This document shows positions 15,807 to 24,954 of a stretch of DNA of 64,000 bases, in pieces. Positions within the stretch are counted from its first letter, which is position 1; each line of letters opens with the position of its first letter. The notes beneath the pieces were generated by a model that was given only the letters and a program-made list of their open reading frames with translations, was not told the origin of the DNA and did not search any database. Both the position numbers and the translations under genes were made by a program. This DNA is from Achromobacter sp. Root83 (GTDB lineage Bacteria > Pseudomonadota > Gammaproteobacteria > Burkholderiales > Burkholderiaceae_B): positions 1 to 64,000 of the forward strand of contig NZ_LMIU01000009.1 of assembly GCF_001428845.1 (NCBI RefSeq), read 5' to 3'.

Positions 15807-17477
15807 ATGCTTGATCCCGTCACCCTGGCGGTCCTGAAGGGCCGCCTGGAACAGATTGCCGACGAAATGGACGCCACGCTGTACCGCAGCGCGTTCAACC
15901 CCATCATCGCCGAGGCCCATGACGCCTGCCACGGCATGTACGACGCCGCCACCGGCGCCACCCTGATCCAGGGCAAGTCGGGTCTGCCTGTCTTCGTGGG
16001 CGCGATGGCGTTCGCCGTCAAGGCGGCGGCCAGGGTCGCGGCCGAGCGCGGCGGCATGGTGGACGGCGACGTCTGGCTGTTCAACGATCCCTACGAAGGC
16101 GGCACGCACGCCAACGACTTCAAGCTCGTCCGGCCGGTGTTCCGGGGCGGCAACCTGTTCTGCTTCCTGGCGTCGGCGGCGCACTGGCACGACGTGGGCG
16201 GCGCGGTGCCCGGCAACTACAACCCGGCCGCCACCGAATGCTGGCAGGAGGCAGTGCAGATTCCGCCCGTGCGCATCCTGCGCGCCGGTGTGCTGGATGA
16301 GGACGTGCTGGCCATCCTGAAGGCCAACACCCGCCTGCCCGACAGCCTGTGGGGCGACCTGAACGGCCAACTGGCCGCGCTGGAACTGGGCGCGCGCCGG
16401 CTGGACGGCCTGCTGGACGAGTATGGCGACGCCACGGTGCTGGAGTCCCTGGACACCTTGCGGGAACGGGCGCGCCGCCTGATGCGCGATCACATCTCGC
16501 GCCTGCCCGACGGCGTCTATGCCTTCGAGGACATGCTGGACAACGACGGCGTGCGCGATACACCGCTGCGCATCGCGCTGACGCTGACGATCGCCGGGGA
16601 CCGCCTGGCGCTGGACTTCACCGGCACTTCGCCCGCCTGCGCGGGCCCGGTGAATATCTCCCGCGCGACGGCGATCGCTGCCTGCTATGTGGCGCTCAAG
16701 CACCTGTTCCCGGACGTGCCCGCCAATGCCGGCGTGCTGGACGCCGTGGACGTGGTACTGCCCGACGGCCTGGTGATCTCGGCCGACCGCCCGCGCCCGG
16801 TGGGCGGTTACACCGAGACCATCCTGCGCATGATCGACGTGATCTTCTGCGCCATGGCCCAGGCCGCGCCGGAACGCGCCATGGCGCAGGCCTACGGCAC
16901 CATCAATGCCCTGTCGATCGCCGGCTACCGCAGCGACGCCGCCCGCAAGGGCCAGCGCTGGGTGATGTTCAGTTTCTTTGGGGGCGGCCACGGCGGCCAC
17001 TCGGACGGCGACGGCCTGAGCCACGGCAACGCGCCGATCTCCACCGCCACCATCCCGCCGCTGGAAATCCTGGAAGCGGCGTATCCCGTGCGCTTCACCC
17101 AATGGGCGCTGCGCCCCGATTCGGCGGGCGACGGTACGCATCGCGGCGGCCTGGGCGCGATCTATGAAATCGAATTGCTCGAAGACAGCGCCGAAGCCTT
17201 CATCTTCGGCGAACGCGGCCGCAGCGCGCCCAAGGGCATCGCCGGCGGCGGCCAGGCCGCGCTGAACGTGTTCCGCTATGAGCAGGACGGCCAATGGCAA
17301 ACCCCGCCCATGAGCTCGAAGATGCTGGGCATCCAGTTGCAGCGCGGCGACCGCGTGCGCCTGGAGACGCCGGGCGGGGGCGGCTATGGCGAACCCGCGC
17401 GGCGCGATCCCAAGGCGCGGGAGCATGACCGCAAGATGGGCTACGTAAGCGAAACTCTGAAGGAGCAGTCGGCATGA
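15807..17477 (+). CDS. Hydantoinase B/oxoprolinase family protein (HyuB)
   Basis: A 556-residue member of the hydantoinase_B family, which pairs with HyuA in ATP-dependent opening of lactam or imide rings (N-methylhydantoin, 5-oxoproline) or in ketone carboxylation. Typical parts are LKGRLEQIADEMDATLYRSAFNPI at the start, DVWLFNDPYEGGTHANDFK near residues 91-110, and the C-terminal FGERGRSAPKGIAGG and LETPGGGGYGEP. No inserted or missing domain is seen. It precedes hyuA with an ATGA overlap; the B-before-A order is less common. The substrate cannot be fixed from sequence. Confidence 0.9.
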   Translation: MLDPVTLAVLKGRLEQIADEMDATLYRSAFNPIIAEAHDACHGMYDAATGATLIQGKSGLPVFVGAMAFAVKAAARVAAERGGMVDGDVWLFNDPYEGGTHANDFKLVRPVFRGGNLFCFLASAAHWHDVGGAVPGNYNPAATECWQEAVQIPPVRILRAGVLDEDVLAILKANTRLPDSLWGDLNGQLAALELGARRLDGLLDEYGDATVLESLDTLRERARRLMRDHISRLPDGVYAFEDMLDNDGVRDTPLRIALTLTIAGDRLALDFTGTSPACAGPVNISRATAIAACYVALKHLFPDVPANAGVLDAVDVVLPDGLVISADRPRPVGGYTETILRMIDVIFCAMAQAAPERAMAQAYGTINALSIAGYRSDAARKGQRWVMFSFFGGGHGGHSDGDGLSHGNAPISTATIPPLEILEAAYPVRFTQWALRPDSAGDGTHRGGLGAIYEIELLEDSAEAFIFGERGRSAPKGIAGGGQAALNVFRYEQDGQWQTPPMSSKMLGIQLQRGDRVRLETPGGGGYGEPARRDPKAREHDRKMGYVSETLKEQSA

Positions 17478-19522
17478 GCGCGGCGCAAGGCTTGGTGGTA
17501 GGCGTGGACGTGGGCGGCACGTTCACGGATCTTTTCGTGCTGGACGAGGCGGGCGGCAGTGCGCGCGTCGTCAAGGTGCCGTCCACCCGCGGCGAGGAAG
17601 CGCGCGGCTTCATGAACGGCATCGCGCGCGTGGCCGAAGGGGCGGGTGACATCGCCACCATCGTGCACGGCACCACGGTGGGCACCAACGCGCTGCTGGA
17701 GCGCAAGGTGGCGCGCACCGGCATCATCACCACCGAGGGCTTTCGCGACGTGCTGGAAATGCGCCGGCGCGACCGGCCCCGCACCTGGGGCCTGCGCGGC
17801 AACTACGAGCCCGTCGTGCCGCGCGACCTGCGCCTGGAAGTCAGTGAGCGCGTGCTGGCCGACGGCACCCTGCACACGCCGGTGGACCTGGACCAGGTCG
17901 AAGCCGCGGCGCGCGCGCTGCTGGAGCAGGGCTGCGAGGCGGTGTGCGTGTTCTTCGTCAACGCCTATGCCAATCCGGCCAACGAGGCCCAGGCCGCGGC
18001 CCGCGTGCGGGCGATCTGGCCGAACGGCAACGTCACGGCCGCCACCGAGGTGCTGCCCGAGATCCGCGAATTCGAACGCTGCTCGACCGCGGTGCTGAAC
18101 GCCGCGCTGCAGCCGGTGGTGGGCAGCTACCTGACCCGGCTGGAGTCGGACCTGCAACAGCATGGCTTCGGCGGCGAACTGCTGGTGGTGCAGAGCAACG
18201 GCGGCGTCATGTCGCGCCAGACGGCGTGCGACGTGCCGGTGCGCACCGCCTTGTCCGGCCCGGCCGCGGGGGTGATCGCCTGCGCGGCCATCGCCCGCGC
18301 CGCGGGCTTTCCGAACGTGGTCACCGGCGACATGGGCGGCACCTCGTTCGACGTGTCGCTGGTGGCGGGCGGCGAGGCCTCGCTGTCGGCGCAGACCGCC
18401 ATCGACTTCGGCATGGTGGTGCGCGCCCCGATGATTCAGATCGAAACCATCGGCGCGGGCGGCGGATCCATCGCCAGCGTGGACGCGGGCGGCCTGCTGC
18501 AGGTCGGCCCCGAATCCGCCGGCAGCATTCCCGGCCCGGCCTGCTACGGACGCGGCAACACGCGTCCCACGGTCACCGATGCTAACGTGCTGCTGGGCCG
18601 CATCGCGGCCGAACGCCCGCTGGGCGGCGGGCTGCTGGCCACCATGGACGTGGCGCTGGCCCGCGCCGCCATTGACGAACACGTGGCCAAACCGCTGGGC
18701 CTGGACGTGCATGCCGCGGCCGAAGCGATCCTGACGGTGGCCAACGCCAAGATGGCCGGCGCCATCCGGGTCGTATCCATCGAGCGCGGCCACGATCCGC
18801 GCAAATTCGCCTACATGCCGTTCGGCGGCGGCGGCGCGCTGCATGTCTGCGCCATGATGAACGAGGTGGACGCGGCTCACGGCATCGTGCCGCGCTATCC
18901 GGGCGTGACGTCGGCGCTGGGCTGCGTCATGGCCGACATGCGCCATGACGGCGTGCAGACGCTGAACGTGGCGCTGGACGCGCTGGATGCCGATGACCTG
19001 CTGGCCCGCATCGACGGGTTGGCCCGGGCCTGCCAGGAACGCCTGGATTCCGCTGGCGTGGCCTTCGAAGGCATCCGCGAAAGCATCGAGCTGGACATGC
19101 TGTACGTGGGCCAAAGCCATACCGTGCGCGTGGAAACCCGCCGCGGCGAACTGAACCGGGAAGGCATCGCCGCCGCGTTCGACCGCGCCTACCGCGCCGC
19201 CTTCGGCCGCAGCCTGAGCGGCATCGCGGTCCGCATCCTGAACCTGCGCTACGCCCGCATCGGCCAGCGTCCCAAGTTCGACCTGGCGCTGCTGGCCCCG
19301 ACCTGCCAGGACATGCCGGCCGCGCTGGGCACGCAGGCGGTCTTTCACGCGGGCCAGTGGCGCGACGCCGTGCGCTTCGCGCGGCTGGACCTGCCTGTCG
19401 GCGCCGAGGTGGCGGGTCCCGCCATCCTGGAGCAGCCGGACACCACCATCTGGATCGAACCCGGCTTTGCCGGCCGCGTCGACCCCCTGGGCAATCTGCT
19501 GATCGCCCGGACCGCCTCGTAG
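17474..19522 (+). CDS. Hydantoinase/oxoprolinase family protein (HyuA)
   Basis: A 682-residue protein of the hydantoinase_A family with an actin-like ATPase fold. The phosphate loop VGVDVGGTFTDLFVLDEAGG is at residues 9-28. HGTTVGTNALLERKVARTG follows near residue 62, and GDMGGTSFDVSL in the middle is the second phosphate motif. Its start overlaps the hyuB stop. HyuA proteins phosphorylate the substrate so that HyuB can hydrolyse or carboxylate it. In this operon the AB pair is a candidate for the first intracellular step, opening a cyclic amide or imide. Confidence 0.9.
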   Translation: MSAAQGLVVGVDVGGTFTDLFVLDEAGGSARVVKVPSTRGEEARGFMNGIARVAEGAGDIATIVHGTTVGTNALLERKVARTGIITTEGFRDVLEMRRRDRPRTWGLRGNYEPVVPRDLRLEVSERVLADGTLHTPVDLDQVEAAARALLEQGCEAVCVFFVNAYANPANEAQAAARVRAIWPNGNVTAATEVLPEIREFERCSTAVLNAALQPVVGSYLTRLESDLQQHGFGGELLVVQSNGGVMSRQTACDVPVRTALSGPAAGVIACAAIARAAGFPNVVTGDMGGTSFDVSLVAGGEASLSAQTAIDFGMVVRAPMIQIETIGAGGGSIASVDAGGLLQVGPESAGSIPGPACYGRGNTRPTVTDANVLLGRIAAERPLGGGLLATMDVALARAAIDEHVAKPLGLDVHAAAEAILTVANAKMAGAIRVVSIERGHDPRKFAYMPFGGGGALHVCAMMNEVDAAHGIVPRYPGVTSALGCVMADMRHDGVQTLNVALDALDADDLLARIDGLARACQERLDSAGVAFEGIRESIELDMLYVGQSHTVRVETRRGELNREGIAAAFDRAYRAAFGRSLSGIAVRILNLRYARIGQRPKFDLALLAPTCQDMPAALGTQAVFHAGQWRDAVRFARLDLPVGAEVAGPAILEQPDTTIWIEPGFAGRVDPLGNLLIARTAS

Positions 19523-19531
19523 GAACGCGCC

Positions 19532-20140
19532 ATGCACCCCTTCGACCCCCGCACCACCGCGCTGCTGATCATCGACCTGCAGAACGATTTCCTGGCGCCC
19601 GGCGGCGCCTATGACCGCGGCGGCGCGGTCAGCCCGCAGGCGCGCGCCTTGCCCGCCCGCGTCGCGCCCGTGGCCCGAGCGCTCAAGGAGCGCGGCGGCT
19701 TCGTGGCCGCCAGCCAATTCACGCTGTGGCCGGACGCGCACGGCGAACCCATGATCTCGCCGCATCTGAAGCAACTGCGTCCTTTCCTGAGGAAGGGCGA
19801 CTTCGTCGCGGGTTCGGCCGGACAGGCCAACGTGGCCGAACTGGACGGCCTGGTCGACGTGTCGGTCTGGAAGGTGGCGTATTCGGCCTTCTTCAACACC
19901 CAGCTCGACTGGGTGCTGCGCCGCGCCGGCATCTCCAGCGTGGTGCTGGCCGGCATCGTCACCAACGGCGGCGTGGCCAGCACGGCGCGCGACGCCCACA
20001 TGCGCGACTACCACGTGACAGTGCTGGCCGATGGCTGCGCCGCGCCCACGCCCGCCATGCACGACGCGGCGCTGGCGGATCTGCGCACCGTGGCCGACGT
20101 CGTGTCGTGCCAGGACCTGCTGGACAGGCTGGCCTCGTGA
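19532..20140 (+). CDS. Isochorismatase-fold hydrolase lacking the usual cysteine
   Basis: A 202-residue isochorismatase-fold protein. The catalytic Asp is D15 (LIIDLQNDF) and the Lys is K114 (VWKVAYSAF). In the amidase members of this family, such as N-carbamoylsarcosine amidase, nicotinamidase and RutB, the motif is TNxCVxxTARDA. Here the cysteine position is Gly147 (TNGGVASTARDA). True isochorismatases (EntB, PhzD) also have Gly there and need only the Asp. So this enzyme is unlikely to be a thiol amidase and may be a vinyl-ether-type or other Asp-dependent hydrolase. It sits between hyuA and the flavoprotein gene. Confidence 0.87.
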   Translation: MHPFDPRTTALLIIDLQNDFLAPGGAYDRGGAVSPQARALPARVAPVARALKERGGFVAASQFTLWPDAHGEPMISPHLKQLRPFLRKGDFVAGSAGQANVAELDGLVDVSVWKVAYSAFFNTQLDWVLRRAGISSVVLAGIVTNGGVASTARDAHMRDYHVTVLADGCAAPTPAMHDAALADLRTVADVVSCQDLLDRLAS

Positions 20141-21546
20141 GCGCGCCGGCCGTCAAGCGGGGCGCCGCGCCCGGCGCGGATGCCATGCACGTGCCGGTGG
20201 CGATCATCGGCGCCGGCGCCTGCGGCCTGACCGCCGCGCTAAGGCTGGCCAGCGCCGGCATCGAGACCGTGCTGATCGAACGCGACGCCGCGCCCAGCGG
20301 GTCGTCGGCCCTGTCTTCCGGCTTCATTCCGGCGGCCGGGTCCAAGGTGCAGCGTGCCGCGGGCATCGAGGACGACGCGGGGCGCTTTGCTGCCGACATC
20401 CAGGCCAAGGCCCGGGGCACGGCCGCGCCGGAACTGGTTTGCGCCTACACGGGCGCGGCGGCGGCGGCCATGGATGCGCTGGCGCGGCACGGGCTGGCGT
20501 TCCAGGTCCTGGACGGTTTTCTGTATCCGGGCCATACCGCCCGCCGCATGCACACCTTGCCCGAACGCACGGGCGCCGCGCTGGTCGCGGCGCTGGAGCG
20601 GGCGGCAACCGGGGCGGGCGCCTACCTGCTGACGCGCGCGCTGGCCCGCGAGATCTGGACCGATGAAGACGGCCGCGTCACCGCCGTGGGCTGCGAGCGC
20701 CCCGGCGGCGCGGTCGACGTGATCGGCTGCGATGCCCTGATCCTGGCCTGCAACGGCTTTGGCGGCAATGCCGAGATGGTTGGCCAATACCTGCCCGCCA
20801 TGCGCGATGCCATCTATGGCGGGCACGCGGGCAACGACGGCAGCGCCATCGAATGGGGCACGCAGATGGGCGCGCGGCTGGCCGACCTGGGCGGCTACCA
20901 GGGCCACGGCTCCTGGGCCACGCCGCAAGGCGCGCTGATCTCCTGGGCGGTGATGATGGACGGCGGCGTGCAGATCAACCGCGACGGCCTGCGGTTCCAT
21001 GACGAGACCCACGGCTACTCCGAGGCGGCTGTCCATGTGCTCGCGCAGCCGGGCGCCGTAGCCTGGAATGTGTTCGACGACCGCAGCTTGGCGCTGGCCC
21101 GCGGCTTTCCGGATTTCGTCGCGGCCGAGTCCGGCCACGCGCTGAAAAGCTGCGCCGGGCTGCCCGAACTGGCCGCCCTGATCGGGTGCGATGCGCAAGT
21201 GCTGCGCCAGACCCTGGCCGCCGTCGGCCCGGACACGGCGGATCCGCTGGGCCGCCGCTTCGAGCGCGTCCTGCGGGCGCCGTACCACGCGGTCAAGGTC
21301 ACGGGGGCGCTGTTTCATACGCAAGGCGGATTGGACATCGACGCGCATTGCCGCGTCCTCGACCGCGATGGCCGCGCCTTGCCCAATCTGCTTGCCGCGG
21401 GCGGAGCCGCCCGGGGTGTGTCGGGCAACGACGTGTCGGGCTATCTGTCCGGCAATGGCTTGCTCAGTGCGGTGGCGGGCGGCCATATCGCCGCGGCGAC
21501 CGCGGCGGCGCTGCTTGGGCGCAGCCTGGATCAGGAAGGGAAGTGA
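20137..21546 (+). CDS. FAD-dependent oxidoreductase, fumarate reductase/KstD-like
   Basis: A 469-residue flavoprotein. The dinucleotide motif GAGACG (25-30) opens a Rossmann fold, and the acidic residue after the second strand is at ETVLIERD. INRDGLRFHDETHGYSE and the final GVSGNDVSGYLSGNGLLSA region match the FrdA/3-ketosteroid-dehydrogenase group, which inserts or removes C=C bonds next to a carbonyl or carboxylate. The GTG start overlaps the preceding stop (GTGA). It has no signal peptide and no heme motif, so it is probably a cytosolic dehydrogenase acting on the pathway's dicarboxylate-like intermediate (inference). Confidence 0.85.
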   Translation: MSAPAVKRGAAPGADAMHVPVAIIGAGACGLTAALRLASAGIETVLIERDAAPSGSSALSSGFIPAAGSKVQRAAGIEDDAGRFAADIQAKARGTAAPELVCAYTGAAAAAMDALARHGLAFQVLDGFLYPGHTARRMHTLPERTGAALVAALERAATGAGAYLLTRALAREIWTDEDGRVTAVGCERPGGAVDVIGCDALILACNGFGGNAEMVGQYLPAMRDAIYGGHAGNDGSAIEWGTQMGARLADLGGYQGHGSWATPQGALISWAVMMDGGVQINRDGLRFHDETHGYSEAAVHVLAQPGAVAWNVFDDRSLALARGFPDFVAAESGHALKSCAGLPELAALIGCDAQVLRQTLAAVGPDTADPLGRRFERVLRAPYHAVKVTGALFHTQGGLDIDAHCRVLDRDGRALPNLLAAGGAARGVSGNDVSGYLSGNGLLSAVAGGHIAAATAAALLGRSLDQEGK

Positions 21547-22409
21547 TGCAGAAACAGAATCTGAAGATGCAACTGGATGCCGGCGCCGTGCTGGCCCCCG
21601 GCGTCTACGACGCCCTGTCGGCGCTGGTGGCCGAACAGGCGGGCTTTGGCGCGCTATATCTGTCCGGCGCGTCCATCGCCTACACGCGGCTGGGGCGTTC
21701 GGACATCGGCCTGACCACTTATACCGAGGTCGAAGACACGCTGGCGCGCATCGCCGAACGGGTATCGGCGCCCATCATCGTGGATGCCGACACCGGCTTT
21801 GGCAATGCGCTGAACACGCAGCGCACCGTGCGAGGATTCGAGCGCGCGGGCGCGGCCATGATCCAGCTTGAAGACCAGACCTTTCCCAAGCGCTGCGGCC
21901 ACCTGGACGGCAAGACCGTGATTCCCGCCCCCGAAATGCGCGGCAAGCTGCGCGCCGCCGTTGATGCGCGGACGCACGCGTCCACGCTGATCCTGGCGCG
22001 CACCGACGCGGTGGCGGTCGAGGGCCTGGAAGCCGCGCTGGACCGCGCGGAATCCTATCTGGAAGCGGGCGCCGACGCGCTCTTCATCGAAGCGCTGCGC
22101 ACGCCGGAACAGATGCGGGCGGCCTGCGCGCGCTTCGCGGCCCGCGTGCCGTTGCTGGCGAACATGGTGGAGGGCGGCAAGACGCCGGTGCAAAGCGCCG
22201 ATGAATTGACCGCGCTGGGATTCCGCATCGTCGTCTTCCCGGGCGGCACCGCGCGCGCCGTGGCGCATACCCTGCAAGGCTATTACGGCAGCCTGCGCCA
22301 GCAGGGCACGACCGCGCCCTGGAAGGAAAAGATGCTGGACTTCGACGGCCTGAACGCGGTGATCGGCACGCCCGAACTGCTGGCACGGGGACGCCAGTAC
22401 GAGGGTTGA
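21546..22409 (+). CDS. Isocitrate lyase/PEP mutase family lyase (PrpB/dimethylmalate lyase-like)
   Basis: A 287-residue enzyme of the ICL/PEP-mutase superfamily. The Mg-binding pair D80/D82 (IIVDADTGFGN) and the lyase motif KRCGH (115-119, catalytic C117) are present. The KRCGH cysteine marks C-C lyases (methylisocitrate lyase, 2,3-dimethylmalate lyase) rather than phosphonomutases. Its ATG overlaps the last base of the preceding stop (TGATG). As last gene of the operon it probably splits a substituted malate into pyruvate or glyoxylate plus a carboxylic acid. A 2,3-dimethylmalate-lyase-like role fits the aconitase-type pair upstream; PrpB is an alternative. Confidence 0.85.
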   Translation: MQKQNLKMQLDAGAVLAPGVYDALSALVAEQAGFGALYLSGASIAYTRLGRSDIGLTTYTEVEDTLARIAERVSAPIIVDADTGFGNALNTQRTVRGFERAGAAMIQLEDQTFPKRCGHLDGKTVIPAPEMRGKLRAAVDARTHASTLILARTDAVAVEGLEAALDRAESYLEAGADALFIEALRTPEQMRAACARFAARVPLLANMVEGGKTPVQSADELTALGFRIVVFPGGTARAVAHTLQGYYGSLRQQGTTAPWKEKMLDFDGLNAVIGTPELLARGRQYEG

Positions 22410-22457
22410 ACCACCCGGGTTGAACTACCGGGCCTGTACTGCGCGCGCTTGAACCGC

Positions 22458-22474
22458 GCGGGATTCGATCCCGC
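22458..22474. terminator. Hairpin between the catabolic operon and ubiC
   Basis: GCGGGAT (22458-22464) and ATCCCGC (22468-22474) form a seven-pair stem with a TCG loop, in the 83-base gap between convergent genes. There is no T run, so it is at best a weak or factor-dependent stop for either strand. Confidence 0.3.
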
Positions 22475-22492
22475 CCAAGGGCGCGGTCCGCG

Positions 22493-23113
22493 TCAGCGGG
22501 GCGTGCGCTGGTGCGGCACCAGCGGCGGCACGGGCTGGCCGGCAATCACGTCCCAGAATCCCGGCAAGAAGCATTCGGCCACCAACAAGGGCTGGCCCTG
22601 GCGCCAGAACACGGACCGGCGCGCCCAGATGCGCGCGGCGTCGCGATCCCGGCTTGCGGCGGGCAGCACGTTCCGCGCGGTCGCATGAAACGGCACGGGC
22701 GACGCCAGGCGGCGGCAGGCAAAGGGCGACCGGATGACGGTGCTGTCGTGATACAGCATGTCGGCCAGCGGCCGGGTCAGCAGGCGGCGCATGCCTTGCC
22801 AGGCGCCATGCGAGGCGGTCAGCGGGGTCAGGCTGCGCGCGGGCACGCTGTCCACGCCGTTGACCGACATCAGCACTTCGCGGATCCAGACGGGCGAGCC
22901 GGCCGCGATGCGCATGGCGCGGGCCTCGTCCGGCGGCGCGCCGTCGGCGTATTCGGCCAGCACCCGCAGGCGGACCTGGCCTACCTGCCGCAGTCCGGCG
23001 GTCAAGGCGCCGGGACGGAACAGCCAGTGGCGTTGGACGGGGGGCAGGATGGGCGGCGCTTCGGCCAGCCAGCCCGCGGCGAGAGGAGGGCGATGTGCTG
23101 CGGGTGTCGTCAT
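22493..23113 (-). CDS. ubiC: Chorismate--pyruvate lyase
   Basis: A 206-residue UbiC, which converts chorismate to 4-hydroxybenzoate and pyruvate, the first committed step of ubiquinone synthesis. Family features: [18 protein letters not shown] near residue 28, [22 protein letters not shown] in the middle (substrate-binding Arg and the ARS motif), and [21 protein letters not shown] near the C-terminus with the conserved Glu. It was first weighed as a second UTRA regulator because the folds are related, but there is no helix-turn-helix and the ARRS/AECFLP motifs are those of UbiC. It is convergent with the catabolic operon and probably independent of it. Confidence 0.88.
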   Translation of the reverse strand: MTTPAAHRPPLAAGWLAEAPPILPPVQRHWLFRPGALTAGLRQVGQVRLRVLAEYADGAPPDEARAMRIAAGSPVWIREVLMSVNGVDSVPARSLTPLTASHGAWQGMRRLLTRPLADMLYHDSTVIRSPFACRRLASPVPFHATARNVLPAASRDRDAARIWARRSVFWRQGQPLLVAECFLPGFWDVIAGQPVPPLVPHQRTPR

Positions 23114-23214
23114 GGCTGCGTATTATGCCAAGCCCGGCTGACAGGCCCCCTGCGTCGCAGTGCCGCAGGCGGGCCCCGGCGGGCGCGTCCGGCGGTCCGC
23201 ATACAATACCGCCC

Positions 23215-23946
23215 ATGGAAAAAGTACGTATCTCCAAGCTCATGTCCGAGCGCGGACTCTGCTCGCGCCGCGAGGCCGACAGCTACATCGAACGCGGCTG
23301 GGTCCGCGTGGACGGCGTCGTGGTGTCCGAATTGGGCGCCCGGGCCTACCCCGACCAGGTCATTACGCTGGAACGCGCAGCGCAGGCGCGCCAGACCTCG
23401 CGGGTCACCATCCTGATCAACAAGCCCGTGGGCTATGTGTCGGGCCAGGCCGAAAAAGGCTATACGCCCGCCGTGGCGCTGATCGACGCGCGTTCGCGCT
23501 TCGCCGGGGACAGGGCGCCGCAGCGGTTCGAGCGCGCGCATCTCGAAGGCCTGGCCGTGGCCGGCCGGCTGGACATCGATTCGCAGGGGCTGCTGGTGCT
23601 GACGCAGGACGGCCGCATCGCCAAGCACCTGATCGGCGAAGACTCCAGTGTCGACAAGGAATATCTGGTGCGCGTGCAGGGCGACCTGCCGGACAACGGG
23701 CTGGCCCTGCTGAACCACGGGTTGTCGCTCGACGGCAAGGCGCTCAAGCCGGCCCATGTGCGCTGGCAGAACCACGACCAGCTTCGTTTCGTGCTGCGCG
23801 AAGGCAAGAAGCGCCAGATCCGCCGCATGTGCGAAATGGTCGGCCTGAAAGTGGTGGGCCTGAAGCGCGTGCGCATCGGCCGCGTGTCCCTGGGCGACCT
23901 GCCGCTGGGCCAATGGCGCTACCTGCGCGACGACGAAGCCTTCTGA
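23215..23946 (+). CDS. rluF: 23S rRNA pseudouridine synthase, RluF type
   Basis: A 243-residue RsuA/RluF-family pseudouridine synthase. An S4 RNA-binding domain covers residues 1-60 ([20 protein letters not shown]). The catalytic motif [17 protein letters not shown] has the nucleophilic Asp at D120, and [18 protein letters not shown] follows near residue 200. The Q in DSQG and the ending [15 protein letters not shown] are closer to E. coli RluF than to RluB or RsuA, so modification of the helix 74-75 region of 23S rRNA is the best guess. The start at 23215 puts the S4 domain at the N-terminus. Confidence 0.85.
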   Translation: MEKVRISKLMSERGLCSRREADSYIERGWVRVDGVVVSELGARAYPDQVITLERAAQARQTSRVTILINKPVGYVSGQAEKGYTPAVALIDARSRFAGDRAPQRFERAHLEGLAVAGRLDIDSQGLLVLTQDGRIAKHLIGEDSSVDKEYLVRVQGDLPDNGLALLNHGLSLDGKALKPAHVRWQNHDQLRFVLREGKKRQIRRMCEMVGLKVVGLKRVRIGRVSLGDLPLGQWRYLRDDEAF

Positions 23947-24030
23947 ACCGCCTGGCTGCTTGATTGGTCACGCATCGCGACAAGTGATGTCGGCGGCCAT
24001 CAGATTTTTCAATCTGTTTCCGTCTCGCCG

Positions 24031-24954
24031 TCATTTCATGAAAGCGGGCGTATCCTTCGCTTGCCGGTTGCTGCCCAGGCGCTCCATCAGGAATTCGATG
24101 AAGATCCGGGTCTTGGCGGGCAACAGTCTGGTCTCGGTCACCGCGTGAACGGGAAACGGACCTAGCTGCCAATCGGGCAGCACGCGCTGCAACTGGCCGG
24201 ATTGCTGCTCGGCCAATTGACCTCCCACCAGCACCGCGATGCCCGCGCCCAGCATGGCCAGGCGCCGCGCCATGGCGACGCCATTGACCGAAAACCGGTT
24301 GCCCGGCGTGAACTCGATGTGCTGTTCGCCATTGGTCAGCGGCCAGCGCGTCACGCGTCCGGCGCCTTCCGCGCGGAACTCGATGCACTCGTGCCGGGTC
24401 AGGTCGCTGGGGTGCCGCGGTTCGCCGTGCTTCTGCAGGTATTCGCGCGAGGCATACAGGTGGGCGGGCAGCATGCCCAACAGCCGTGCAATCTGCGTCG
24501 AGTCCGGCAGGTCGCCGATCTCGATCGAAACATCGCAGGTCTGGAACACGCGCGAAGCGTGGTCCGGATTGGCCAGGTCCAGGAAAAACGTCACATCGGG
24601 ATATCGGCGGGAAAACTCCATGAACGATTCAGCCAGGAAGTCCGTGCCGAAATCCGCGGGCATGTTCACCCGCAGCGGTCCGGCGGGCGTGTCCACCAGC
24701 TTCTGCAATTCTTCATGGGCGATCTGCGCCTCGGCCACGATGCGCTGGCAGCGCTCGAAATACAGCCGGCCGGCGTCGGTCAGTTCGACCTTGCGCGTGG
24801 TGCGGCTGAGCAGCCGCAGGCCCACGGAGCGCTCCAATTCGGCCACCTGGCGAGACAAGGTCGATTTCGGCACGCCCAGCGTGGCCGCGGCGCGGCTAAA
24901 ACTGTGCGTCTTGGCGACTTCAACGAAAAGTTCCATGCCCTGTAGTCGTTTCAT
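24031..24954 (-). CDS. axyR: LysR family regulator, divergent from RND efflux operon
   Basis: A 307-residue LysR regulator. The N-terminal winged helix-turn-helix (MKRLQGMELFVEVAKTHSF, then AAATLGVPKSTLSRQVAELE) covers residues 1-60, and a substrate-binding domain of the CrgA/PA2206 subgroup follows. It is divergent from the efflux operon across about 310 bases, the classical arrangement for a LysR protein that controls its neighbour. In Achromobacter the MexAB-OprM-like AxyABM pump has a LysR gene in this place; the symbol is used on that basis and is not proven here. Whether it activates or represses the pump cannot be seen. Confidence 0.85.
   Translation of the reverse strand: MKRLQGMELFVEVAKTHSFSRAAATLGVPKSTLSRQVAELERSVGLRLLSRTTRKVELTDAGRLYFERCQRIVAEAQIAHEELQKLVDTPAGPLRVNMPADFGTDFLAESFMEFSRRYPDVTFFLDLANPDHASRVFQTCDVSIEIGDLPDSTQIARLLGMLPAHLYASREYLQKHGEPRHPSDLTRHECIEFRAEGAGRVTRWPLTNGEQHIEFTPGNRFSVNGVAMARRLAMLGAGIAVLVGGQLAEQQSGQLQRVLPDWQLGPFPVHAVTETRLLPAKTRIFIEFLMERLGSNRQAKDTPAFMK

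Noticed and set aside
17441-20062. Long minus-strand frame opposite hyuA and the isochorismatase-fold gene
   Set aside because: Antisense shadow in GC-rich coding DNA; conserved motifs all lie on the plus strand.
19532-20140. Half-amidase (maleamate or N-carbamoyl amidase) for the imide pathway
   Set aside because: The catalytic cysteine position is Gly147, so a thiol amidase mechanism is not supported; kept only as an open hydrolase.
22493-23113. Second UTRA-type regulator for the catabolic operon
   Set aside because: The UbiC and UTRA folds are related, but there is no DNA-binding domain and the ARRS and AECFLP motifs are those of chorismate lyase.
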